Below, in pieces: positions 34,857-45,540 of a stretch of DNA of 64,000 nt. How positions within the stretch are numbered: the stretch's first letter is position 1; each line of letters begins with the position of its first letter. The notes under the pieces are model-generated. The model did no database searches, was not told the DNA's origin, and saw nothing but the letters and a program-made list of their open reading frames with translations. The DNA comes from Linyphia triangularis (Eukaryota > Arthropoda > Arachnida > Araneae > Linyphiidae), in NCBI GenBank assembly GCA_963978545.1, contig OZ021722.1, positions 106,417,442 to 106,481,441 on the forward strand, in the 5' to 3' direction. The position numbers were made by a program, and so were the translations under genes.

Positions 34857-35296
<440 letters not shown>

Positions 35297-35711
35297 TGTG
35301 TTTTTTTTTTTTTTTTTTTTTTTTTTTCCCCTTCAATTTTTATTTTGCGTTATTAAGAAAAATTTTCTGCATATGTGCTTTTTATAATTTCCTTAATTTC
35401 TTTTTAGCATTACTTTTTGTTAATGAATATTTCTTTTGGTAATGAATATTTTAAGGTTAAACAAAGTACCATCAACTAAAGGATTATATTCAGACTTCGA
35501 AATTTTGTTAAATACGTAGCCAATCTGCTAGGCAAACGAATAAATACTATTTGATTTAAAGATCATATTTACTTTATTATACTTTAATTACAGTAAATTT
35601 TGAAGATCGATTTGATATAAACAAAACTCATTTTGAAATACTATGTAAGAAAATGAAAATACACATTGTAACAAACAAACTAACAAAACAAAATGTTGGG
35701 TCATTTTTTCT

Positions 35712-37810
35712 TCTATATATATATAAGGCAAAGCCCTCACTCACTGACTCACTCATCACTAATTCTCCCACTTCCGACATAGTCACAACTCTGAAAATCG
35801 CCACAAATATCAACAATGGTAAAAATAGAAAAAGTAAGCTATTCCGATCTCGATTAACCCACTTTAAGGGGTCGAAAAGGGGTTAAACGTTCCAAACGAG
35901 GGACATTCGAATATCCTACTTCCCATTTGGTCACAACTCGGAAAATTGGTACAAATATTAACAATAGTAAACATAGTAAAAGTAAGCTATTCCGATCTCG
36001 ATTAACCCACTTTAAAGGCTCGAAAAGGGGTTAAACGTTCCAAACGAGGAATATTCGAATGTCCAACTTCTCATTTCGTCACAACTCTAAAAATTGGTGC
36101 GAATATCAATAAAGACAAACGAAGTAAAAGTAAGCTATTCCGATCTCGATAAACCCACTTTAAGGGGTCGAAAAGGGGTTTAAACGTTCCAAACGAGGAA
36201 TATTCGAATGTCCCACTTCCGACAAGGCCACAATTTTGAAAATTGGCTTAAATACCAACAATGTTAAACATAGAAAAAGCATGCTAATCCGATCTCGGTT
36301 AACCCACTTTAAGGGGTCTCGAAAAGGGGTTTAAACGTTCCAAACGAGAGATATTCGAATGTATCACTTCCCACATGTCCACAAATCTGAATATTGGTGC
36401 AAATGTCGACATAGGCAAACTTAGAAAAATTAGGCTAATCCGATCTCGGTTAACCCCCTTTAAGAGGTCGAAAAGGGGTTAAACATTCCAAACGAGGGAT
36501 ATTCGAATGTTCTACTTCCCATTTCGTCACAACTCTGAAAACTGGCGCAAGTATCAACAAAAACAAACGTAAAAAAAGTAAGCTATTCCGATCTCTATTA
36601 ACCCACTCTAAGGGGTCTAAAAGGGGTTAAACATTCCAAACGAGGGATATTCGAATGCACCACTTCCCATATGGTCACAACTCTAAAAATTGGTACAAAT
36701 GTCAACAATGTTAAACATAGAAAAAGTAAGCTATTCCGATCTCGATTAACCCACTTTAAGAGGTCAAAAAGGGGTTAAACGTTCCAAACGAGCGATATAT
36801 TCCAATGTCCTACTTCTCATATTTTCACAACTCTGAAAACTGGTGTGAATATCAATAAAGACAAAAGCTAAAAAAGATAGCTATTCCGATCTCGGGTGGA
36901 TTAAGGGATGGAAAAGGGGTTAAACGTTCCAAACGAGGAATATTCGAATGTACCACTTCCCATATGGTCACAACTCTAAAAATTGGTAAAAATATCAACA
37001 AAGACAAACATAGAAAAGTTAAGCTATTCCGAGCTTGATTAACCCACTTTAAGGGGTGGAAAACGGGTTAAACATTCCAAACCCGAATATCCCACTTCCC
37101 ACATAGTCACAACTCTTAAAATTGGTAGGAATGTCAATAAAGATAAACGTAGAAAAAGTAAGCCATTCCGATCTCGATTAACCCACTTAAGGTTTGCAAA
37201 AGGCGTTAAACGTTCCAAACTAGGGATATTCGAATGTCCCACTTCCCATTTGGTCACAACTCGGAAAATTGGTACAAATGTCAAAAAAGATTAAACAGAA
37301 AAAGTAAGCTATTCCGTTCTCGATTAACCAACTTTAAGGGGTCGAAAAGGGGTTAAATGTTCCAAACGAGAGATATCCGAATGTTTCTCTTCCAATGTAG
37401 TCATATTTCTGATAATTTTTTCAAATGTTAAAAGGGTAAATGTTAAAAAAATAAGTCATTCCAATATCGATTAACGAATTTTTAAGGGATGAAAAGTCGA
37501 CGCAATATTGAAACTATACAAGGATTAACTTAATGTCTCAATTCCAATACAGCTACTATTTTGAAATTTAGAACTAAGAGCAAACATTAAACAACAACAA
37601 CAAACATTAAACAGCAAACATAAACCAATTTACTATTCACAATTATAAATTTCGTTTAAAATGTCAACAAAGGAAAGTTCATATTTTGAATAATTAATTT
37701 GTCGGGATCGAAATGGGAGCAAACGTCTGAAGTGTAGAATACATGAATGTCTTTTGATCGCTAAAATGCTAATGGTAAAATTTCGTAGCGCAGCACGGGC
37801 ATTCAGCTAG
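35712..37810 (+). mobile_element. Non-autonomous Helitron with ~148-bp internal repeats
   Basis: 5' end TCTATATATATATAAGGCAA and a CACTCACTGACTCACTC run; 3' end GCAGCACGGGCATTCAGCTA + G, i.e. CTAG (37807-37810) followed by T. These are the TC...CTRR ends of Helitrons. Between lie about 11 diverged ~148-bp units, then a unique 3' part. The base before the 5' end is T rather than the usual A. No Rep/helicase coding. Confidence 0.75.
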
Positions 37811-37868
37811 TTTGTAAATAAAAGATCAAACTTCACTACATTTTTATAAGTTTAAGAAGTAAGGTTGG

Positions 37869-38087
37869 TCAAGAAATAAACAATGCCGCAACAAAAATAT
37901 ATGTGTCCTCTTTCAGAATATCAGGAATTTGTATAACTGTCCAGGAATTTATTATAAGTACGATAATAAAAATACTATCTATTATCTTAGTATACTGATA
38001 TAATTTATTGTATTTTAAAACAAGAAAAATATTTTTAATGCTCAAATTGTCATTTGACTGGGAAATGTCGTATCCGTCGACTGTCAC
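37869..38087 (-). CDS. Unassigned open frame, possible terminal exon
   Basis: The frame ends with a stop at 37869-37871 and contains a hydrophobic run (IIDSIFIIVLIINSWTVIQI). A possible acceptor (TTGTGACAG before TCGACGG) would give a two-base phase that fits the donor phase of the exon at 42384-42321, but the acceptor lacks a pyrimidine tract and no family is recognised. It may be chance. Confidence 0.2.
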   Translation of the reverse strand: MTVDGYDISQSNDNLSIKNIFLVLKYNKLYQYTKIIDSIFIIVLIINSWTVIQIPDILKEDTYIFVAALFIS

Positions 38088-38448
38088 AATTTACTGCACA
38101 CTAGTGTGTGATCTTCTTGAAATCCAATTACAAATGTGTACGTTATTCCATATTTGACAACTACATTTTTTATTTCATCCTTATTCCGAACATCGCTTCA
38201 TAATAGAATTGTTTGTTGCATGTGTAATTTTAGAGTTAAAAGACTTCGGATGTTCAATATCCGCCTTTTTTTTTTTTACATGAAGCCCTAATATGAACAA
38301 AGTTACTATTACGAAAAAGAGGGTGATGTGGATGGCGTAACTTTATCTATGTTAAATAAATAAATGCTGGAGATATTTATTTGTATTTTTTGTTCACAAA
38401 ATTATAAATGGCCACAATTCCACTTCACAAATTATAGCAACCATTAAG

Positions 38449-38630
38449 TGCCGACCAAACGGTATAGTGGTTAGCGTGCTGGCTTCTAGACCGCGAAGTT
38501 GCGGGTTCCGAGTCCCGTATTAGGCATGGGTGTTTGTAAATGTATGTTGGTTTGTTAAATGACGAAATGTTTCGGCGCATTATAGCCCTCGTGTTGCTGA
38601 CTGCGCCAGATAATCTGAATACAACCAACC
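38449..38630 (+). mobile_element. tRNA-derived SINE with 13-bp target duplication
   Basis: Complete head, body and CTGAATACAACC end. Flanked by AGCAACCATTAAG at 38436-38448 and 38631-38643 (perfect). Confidence 0.93.
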
Positions 38631-38904
38631 AGCAACCATTAAGCGTTATAGTAAATAGGGAAACTATCATTTTTTCAAAAATACTTAATTCTGACTTCGA
38701 GAACACGTGATAATAGGATGGTTTTGACATGAAGAATTTAGAATCATAATACAAACTTTGTATAAGTCTACTAAGATGTTCAAACAATCCCTTCCCAACC
38801 CTGAAATTAAATATTTATTCTAACAGCTACATTCGGTTATCCTTTCAATTTAATCCTTGTACTTAATCGTCATATAGGAAGATATTTGTCTCAAGAAGAA
38901 TCTG

Positions 38905-39317
38905 GTTGTTTTCAGATTATCTGGTGCCGTCAGCAACACGAGGGCTATAATGCGCCGAAACATTCGTCATTAGACAAGCCAACATACATTTACAAACACC
39001 CATGCCTAACACGGGACTCGGAACCCGCAACCTCGCGGTCTAGAAGCCAGCACGCTAACCACTATACCGTTTGGTCGGCATTCGTTATATTTGACAAGCC
39101 AACATACATTTACAAACACCCCTGCCTTACACGGGACACGAACCCGCAATCTCGCGGACTAGAAGCTATCACGCTAACCACTATACCGTTTGGTCGGCAT
39201 TCGTTATATTTGACAAGCCAACATACATTTACAAACACCCCTGCCTTACACGGGACACGAACCCGCAATCTCGCGGACTAGAAGCTAGCACGCTAACTAC
39301 TATACCGTTTGGTCGGC
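38905..39317 (-). mobile_element. SINE with three tandem tRNA-like heads
   Basis: On the minus strand, three tRNA-like heads with boxes A and B come first (about 39317-39200, 39198-39081, 39079-39003) and only one SINE body and CAGATTATCTGG end follows (to 38905). The two outer units have a ~119-bp period and keep TTCGTTATATTTGACAAGCC, a piece of body. The whole is bounded by AGAATCTG at 38897-38904 and 39318-39325. Confidence 0.85.
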
Positions 39318-40094
39318 AGAATCTGCTGAGAATCATGACGGTTATGTATTTAAAGTCTGAAATAAAAATTCTTTGCATGCTCTACCAAAATTTTCATTGT
39401 CAGATAAACGGGTTTGAAAAGTTTTCCATGTCTTGATTTTTCCATGCTTGGTGTCATTCTTTGAATATTTTGTGCGGGAAAGAATGGTGAACTCAACATG
39501 AAAATTATACCTGTAGAATCTGCGAAGGGTCTAGATTAAGATGGCGGAAAAAAAATACTTTTTTGACCCGACGAGACGTTGATATTGACCTTCGTATCCT
39601 CAAAGCCTCCATTTACCTTATGACTTTTGCAACCAAAATTCGCTTAGTGAGTGTAGTTCAGTGAGGGTACTTTACATGCGCAGTATCTAAAAAGCGGTTA
39701 ATGTCAAGACTGATGTACACGATACCAGTTAAGATTGTAGGTTATGTGACATCACCGATAGCACGGTGTAAAAACATCATTCCAGTCCCATGAGAAACCA
39801 GTTTGTCACGTAATTGGCTTTAGCTGGAGTCTTCAGTAGATCAAACATTTCCGAGTTAGTGGCGCTTCAACTCCCGCCATCAAATCATCTGCGATCACTT
39901 GTAACCACCGGCAGGAAGCTCACTGGCTGAACTGTCCAAGGTGCTGGCACCGTGTAAACGTAAAGCTGGGATTCCGATCAAAAGGTGACAGTAATCTTCC
40001 AATCAAGTTAAAAGCTAGCGTTCTTAGCATAGGACATAAGACTTTACACGATGCCAGTTGGCGGGCCGATTGTGTCACTATCTTCCAGCAACCA

Positions 40095-40320
40095 GCACAG
40101 AGGGCCGCGTAGCCCAGTCGAGAGAGTATCGTTCTCGCAATCAGAAGGTTGCGATTTCGGGTCTGGGACCGATTAAAGACCGCCGTGATCGCTAATGGTG
40201 ATTGGGGCACGTTAAATCAGTCGTGGTCACAAAGTCCTTATAGTTTTCATACAAATCTTTACCTCTGGAGATGGCAAAGCCAAGTCTTCTGCTTGATAAT
40301 GCCCTTAAATTAGGAAGTTC
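40095..40320 (+). mobile_element. Second tRNA-related SINE family
   Basis: GGGCCGCGTAGCCCAGTCGA resembles a tRNA head and box A, and GCGATTTCGGGTC a decayed box B, followed by GGGGCACGTTAAATC and GTCACAAAGTCCTT. This body is unlike the 18001 family. The 3' end is not exact. A minus-strand frame across it is a shadow. Confidence 0.6.
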
Positions 40321-41212
40321 TACATGAGATTGGTAGTGCTGCCATCTACCGGGTAGCTACCGAACGAGATAGAAATGAACTCTTCGGTGGTTATAGGGAG
40401 ACTTGCTCTCTCCCTCTCACGAGCGAGTGTGTGCTTACATCCTGCCCTATACCGACCTATACTGGATAAGGGATTGGTACAAAATGCTTGAAAGAAGCAG
40501 AAGTGCATTAGTCCCCATAGTCCTTGATAAGAAAAAGAAGAACCAACACCGTGTAGCTGTAGATGCTCAATCCCAGTCACCTTATAAAATATAACAATGC
40601 AATAACAAAACAAAAACTCAAACAATACGTGGCTCTTATCAATAACAAATTTGGAAGGAAAAAAAAACCCTGAGAAGCGATATCTGAATAAGGAGCTCTC
40701 TGATTACTGGAAAAGCCAATTTTTCTCTGCCACACTAGTAGATAGAAATTCCAGTAGACCAAATGTATTCTATTGGCCGGCGCGTCAATTCCCACATCTC
40801 GCGTATTCTTCTGTAACTACTGACTGAAGAATAATTTCCTCTCAATACGTGGATTATTGTAGTTGCTAGATTGCGTGGAATGTTGTAGTTCTAGTCATTG
40901 CGTGCCAGGTTCAAATAAACGCTTGAAGTTTCAATTAGCATACCAGCATGCCCCCTACTATCTGCCTTGATGTGTACGTATAAACTTAAGAATATTCTTC
41001 AACTCAATGTATACGTCTCTTAAGTCTTAAAATTCATTTATATCTGCCACGTCTTATCTTAATCAAAATATTAAGATAAGACTTGTCGGGGACTACATGT
41101 TTTATATTTTATTTTTATTTTAATTCTGCGGATTCAAAGGGACAGTTGAATTTCAAAAGCAAATTAAATAACGCAGTTCATATGATGTATAGGACGTTGA
41201 GTCTCACAATTT

Positions 41213-42130
41213 GATTTTTGCTGTTTCTACCCTATTCATGCCAGAATGGACCAAATGTGGTTTATATAACTAGGGGGCTCCGCCCCCTGCTCGCTGACGC
41301 TCGCCAACCCCCTGGATTGCAATCGAAATTTCTTAACGAAGCAATCATATGTTCACTTAATCTTTTTTGCGATACTTAGAAAATAAAATAAAACAGTGAA
41401 AGGTCAATTATCCAGCATTTAATCAAACGGAATTTTTTTTAAATCAAATTTGGCGAGAAAATTAGCCATATTTCGCCAATATTTTTTTTTTTTTTAATTT
41501 TCATATGAGATTTTGAAGTTGAGTGGGTTGTTTTATTCGTTATTTTGATAGTTTTTAATTCGTAATAGCTGAATTTGCACTGATTAAAAATGAGTATAGG
41601 TTCAGATTTACTGCACAACGCCTCTTAGCGATTTTTTTTTTAAATTGGCGATTTAGCGCTGAATGCAACCCGGCGATCTCCGGAACATGTTCCAGCAGAT
41701 AACTTTTCCGAAAAGTCTGATTTATCTGGAATTCTAATCTAAAAGAAATGTACACATCTTGGATCTATTTATTCTTGCATCATCGTAACTATTAAATCAA
41801 TACGTTTTAAATAGGCAATAATTTATATCTGTAAATTGTAATAAGAAAAACAAAATATAACGAATCCAAGTTGTTGCTGTTGCCAGATGTATTAGTCAAA
41901 TTTCAAAAGATATATTGTGATTGGCTGGAAATTCGTGCATAAAGTGCATTTAGAAGATTGGTGATTGAAGTCGTTGCCATTCTGCTCACAGGAATACAGC
42001 CAAATTTGGACGTTACGCAAGAGAATTATATATATAGATGGCTGACTTAGTTAGCTATTAAATGAACCACATTTGGTCCTTTCTAACATGAATGGATTAG
42101 AAGAAACGGAGTAGAAATAGCAAAATTCAA
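41213..42130. mobile_element. Hairpin element split by a Helitron
   Basis: Left arm 41213-41265 (TTTTTGCTGTTTCTACC, TTCATG, GGACCAAATGTGGTTT) is the inverted copy of right arm 42063-42125 (AACCACATTTGGTCC, CATGAAT, AGTAGAAATAGCAAAA). The Helitron 41270-42038 sits in the loop. Confidence 0.75.
41270..42038 (-). mobile_element. Non-autonomous Helitron
   Basis: On the minus strand it starts A|TCTATATATATAATTCTC (42038) and ends with a GC-rich hairpin GGGGGCGGAGCCCCC directly at CTAG|T (41270). Ends, AT target and 3' hairpin are all diagnostic. 769 bp, no coding capacity. The plus-strand start (CTAGGGGGCTCCGCCCCCTG) is conspicuous. Confidence 0.88.
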
Positions 42131-42320
42131 GTAGTGGGATGATCCGTTCTGGAGCACAGCGCCTCGTATTTCAGTCATTTAAAGCAACCGGCAGTTATCC
42201 TATTTAGCTGATATTTAGTTTCATGTAATGATGTTTGGCGCAGTTTGGTCCTTGCTCCTTATAAATCCAAAATTCAACCAACCATGTAATGCTGTTATGT
42301 CAAAAACGATGAATGCTTAC

Positions 42321-42384
42321 GTTTCAGTTCATTAGATTGTGGTGACGCAATAAGTTCATCCAACTTTCTGAATGCGTCAACCAT
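42321..42384 (-). CDS. Putative first coding exon of a host gene
   Basis: Minus-strand ATG in good context (GCGAAAATGG) opens a 21-codon frame MVDAFRKLDELIASPQSNEL + K and one base, ending exactly at a donor (C|GTAAGCAT). The 5' flank to about 42480 is less AT-rich than the surroundings. It lies 2.35 kb downstream of the GPCR gene's end on the same strand. The next exon would start with two bases of a codon; none is certain. Protein not recognised. Confidence 0.4.
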
Positions 42385-42389
42385 TTTCG

Positions 42390-43068
42390 CGAAGTGAAAC
42401 TTTCGTTTGCGAACCAAAACTAGAAACTGTCGATCAAAATCTTCAGCAAATGAGAGTAATACTAAAACTTAACTTAGCCAATCACCCCAGAAAGTAGGTG
42501 TGGCTAATTCATTCCTCTCAGTGATCTGAACCGAAAAGACATCACTTCTAGCTCGGATTCAAATGCTAAAGGACCTGTGTTCCTTCTTTTCAAATATTCC
42601 TTTGTCTTATATGTAGCGTGTGTTGTGTGGAGATTAAAGTCTTAAAATGCTCCTAAATCCTTCTGATACTTGACTCAAACATCATCACTAACAGTATATA
42701 ACAGCCATACCTCCATAATATTATTGAAAGGGGTGTAAAATAGCTATGCAAAATCTCTTTATTGAGATTACTTTTATGTTTCAACTTAAGAGCAATCCAT
42801 GTAATCATTCGAGTGCGAAAAACATTGGTTTGTTTTGTCGTTAAGATATACGGAGAAGGGTGACTCATTTTTAAATGACATGAAATAATAAAATCTGTTA
42901 TCTGATTGTGATATCTTTTTTTCCTGTTATATGCAGAAACCCGTTTCCTATGTCCTCGACTCTTCCTTCCAATAAAATCAGGAAGTTAATAAATACAGTT
43001 TAGACAATATAAAAAATATTTGTTCGGAGATCTTTGTATAACGCTCAACTTTCCAACTGGTAACTAAG
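42390..43068. other. Intergenic; presumed promoter side of 42384
   Basis: Separates the putative start at 42384 from the repeat at 43069. No TATA box or other motif stands out. Confidence 0.35.
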
Positions 43069-43690
43069 GGCGTAGAACATCGCACAACTTTCAATTACCA
43101 GTGTAGTACTGGTCATTACATCTAAATTTGACGTAGAATAGAGTTGTTATTATTTTCATTCATTTGAAAAAAATGGCCAGTTTGGCGATAATTTTTAATG
43201 GGCCAAAAAAGAAACATCTCCAAAATGTCGAATTTGGTGTTATACTTTTCGATAATTCTGAAGTTATCCTTTCTTGTAAATGAAACAGAGGAGAAGAGAA
43301 AAACGGTCGTTGATGAACAATGCTCAAGGAAAGAGAACTATGAGTTAAAAACACTCGCTGTTCAAGTTTTTACTGGAGCCTTTGTTGCTGGAAAACATAA
43401 TTTGTTCATGTTTTGCGCATGCGTAATATTGACGAAAATCATAATGACAGGACCGTAATGACCTGCTCAACAAATTTGAACATAGTAGGTCAATTTGTTC
43501 AAGACTTACGCTGATCACGTGCACACCGACAGACATCTTTTCTAGACCACTTTTTTGTAATCAGGATGTTCGAAAACGTGGAGAAATGCAAAAAAAAAAA
43601 ATCGAAAAAAAACTTTTTATCCGAAAGCAACATTTCCATTACCCTATATTAACATATGGATAATTGAAAGTTGTGAAAAGTGGCAAGACT
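43069..43690. mobile_element. ACATCGCACAACTTTC inverted-repeat element, most complete copy
   Basis: Left end GGGCGTAGAACATCGCACAA CTTTCAATTA and right end TAATTGAAAGTTGTG (43661-43675) are inverted repeats. About 620 bp, non-coding, sharing its interior with 33143-33790, 60600-61400 and 28490-28900. The class is open. Confidence 0.7.
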
Positions 43691-43822
43691 AAACTGATAA
43701 TTTGAAACCAATAGTAAACAAAAACCTTTTCCAACACCCATCTTTAATAAGAATTGATATAAAATATATAACATGCGTTGATCTACATTGCTACTAAACT
43801 ACATTGATACTAAACTACTTTT

Positions 43823-44149
43823 TTGCCATCGTCAGAAATGGCAAATATAAAGAACATGCAATTCTTTTTGAAAACTTCCGTTCATTATTTTCTGGTGGTC
43901 GTACCATTTAATTTTCGCGAACAGATAGCAACTTGGTCGCGCCATTACTTGAATATAACGTCATTGATTAATAAACCAAAAAAATTGATATTTGTTCTTG
44001 AAAATGTAAGCAACTTACAGAAGAAAAAAAAACTCATCTACGTGAGTTTCTATTGGGAAATCAATGAACGAAAGCAATCAGAAGAAAACTGTTGTTCATT
44101 ATTTGGAGAGTTAATGGAGTTTTGGCATAATTCAACATTTAAGGATTAG
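43823..44149 (+). CDS. Unassigned 108-codon open frame
   Basis: ATG to stop, unusually long for such AT-rich DNA, ending 6 bp before foldback copy C. No domain, signal peptide or splice context recognised; probably chance or a relic. Confidence 0.15.
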   Translation: MPSSEMANIKNMQFFLKTSVHYFLVVVPFNFREQIATWSRHYLNITSLINKPKKLIFVLENVSNLQKKKKLIYVSFYWEINERKQSEENCCSLFGELMEFWHNSTFKD

Positions 44150-44155
44150 TTGATA

Positions 44156-44694
44156 GACTGAGATGCGACTTCAAGCTTAGGTAACCCCTCGAACATCATT
44201 CTAAATTTTTTATAGAAAGTAGAGAAATGTTAGTCGATCATGAATCCACTAGTCTGCCGTGACAAAAATGGTCGAAAGTATTAAAAAAAAGGACTATGAG
44301 TCTGCACCCTTTTCTGGTAACCCATCATTCTTCGATTATCAATTAAGAAAGTTGCAGACGATTTGTCTTTCCTGACGCCAAAATCTTTCAAAAGTCAGCC
44401 AAGTTGGCAATAAATATTTATCGCCCATTTGGCTTACTTTTAAAAGATCGAAATATTTTTCTCCGGAGAGTAAATATCGTCTGCACTCTTCCTTATTCAT
44501 TCCATGCCCATTATTTGGCAAGTTATGACATATTTAGCGATCTGATTTAGTTCAACTAATTCAAAGCCGATTTTTTAATAATTTCGGCCATTTTTTCCAC
44601 GCCAGACCAATGGGTTCGTGAACTACTCTTTTCTCTACATTCTATAAAATATTCAGAATGATGTTCAGCCTAAACTAGCAATCGCCTCTCGGTC
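44156..44694. mobile_element. Foldback element, copy C
   Basis: 539 bp flanked by TA. Ends GACTGAGATGCGACTTC and ATCGCCTCTCGGTC. The centre holds the satellite-like core (ATTTATCGCCCATTTGGCTT, ATCGTCTGCACTC). It lies about 45 bp past the poly(A) region of the GPCR gene. Confidence 0.83.
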
Positions 44695-44751
44695 TACAAC
44701 GGTCTCCTGTCCAAAGAAGCCAATGAAAGGACACACCAAAAGATAAAATGT

Positions 44752-44757
44752 TTTATT
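44752..44757 (-). terminator. Poly(A) signal of the GPCR gene
   Basis: AATAAA on the minus strand (TTTATT on plus), 113 bases after the stop codon, so cleavage near 44735 would give a ~135-base 3' UTR. Confidence 0.6.
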
Positions 44758-44869
44758 GCCTTTAAAATACAAGCTCATATTATCACTTCTAGCATATATA
44801 TAAACCTTTAAAAGGAACACATGCCCAGTGCTTATATAACTTATTCCTGGAAGACAGTTTTGTTCATTC

Positions 44870-45004
44870 TTAGTTGCTGCTCCTTCTATCAGTTGACTGC
44901 TCTGCTCGCGATATCGACACGTCAATGTGAGAAATCTCCGTGGTGAGGATCGTGTTGTTGAACAGACTTAACCACAATTTACGAGTTTCCTTGCATACAA
45001 ACAC
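44870..45004 (-). CDS. GPCR terminal exon: end of TM7 and cytoplasmic tail
   Basis: Acceptor TATTTTTGCAG at 45005-45015. Frame 0 continuation of the 53239 exon: VFVCKETRKLWLSLFNNT, then a Ser/Thr-rich tail ending DRRSSN and TAA at 44870-44872 (44 residues). The basic KETRK after the helix marks the cytoplasmic side. The longer frame at 44665-44925 is an out-of-frame shadow. Confidence 0.85.
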   Translation of the reverse strand: MFVCKETRKLWLSLFNNTILTTEISHIDVSISRAEQSTDRRSSN

Positions 45005-45540
45005 CTGCAAAAATACACAATTCTTTTCTTAGAAATATCACAGAAAATAGTACCGTAGTCACTTGATAATTAGTAGTATATTTTTAAGGTGAATTTTTGG
45101 TTTGTATACCCGATGCCATTTCTTGTAAATCGGATTTCATACTTTATATAACTGTCTGTTTATCAGCCTCATACATACGATAGGCTCAAAGACTGAAAAC
45201 GTTCATTAAGCAAAACACAACAACAACACTAATAAAAATTATAGTTCAATTCTTCAAATATATCAATTAAGTTTCTTTATTATTTAGTGTTTTTCTTATC
45301 ACTGCAATCGAAACTTGCGAATTAAAACGCAACGCAAGGCCACACATCTAGTATACATTAAAATATCAGATAAATTCCAATTTTTCCTTTATTTGCGTTT
45401 TCACCAGGCTATGCTTTAATTTTTAATTCGCATATGTCGATCAGTGATAAAAAAACACTTAATAATAAAGACACTTAATTGACATATTCGAAGAATTGAA
45501 ATATAATTTTTGTTTTGAAATTGTAATTGGTTTTATAATA

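Noticed and set aside
40577..40795. Minus-strand 72-codon frame with a hydrophobic end
   Set aside because: No ATG, weak acceptor, no donor or domain; it lies beside a SINE in repeat-like DNA.
44665..44925. Minus-strand 86-codon frame
   Set aside because: Out-of-frame shadow of the GPCR terminal exon (44870-45004) and its 3' UTR.
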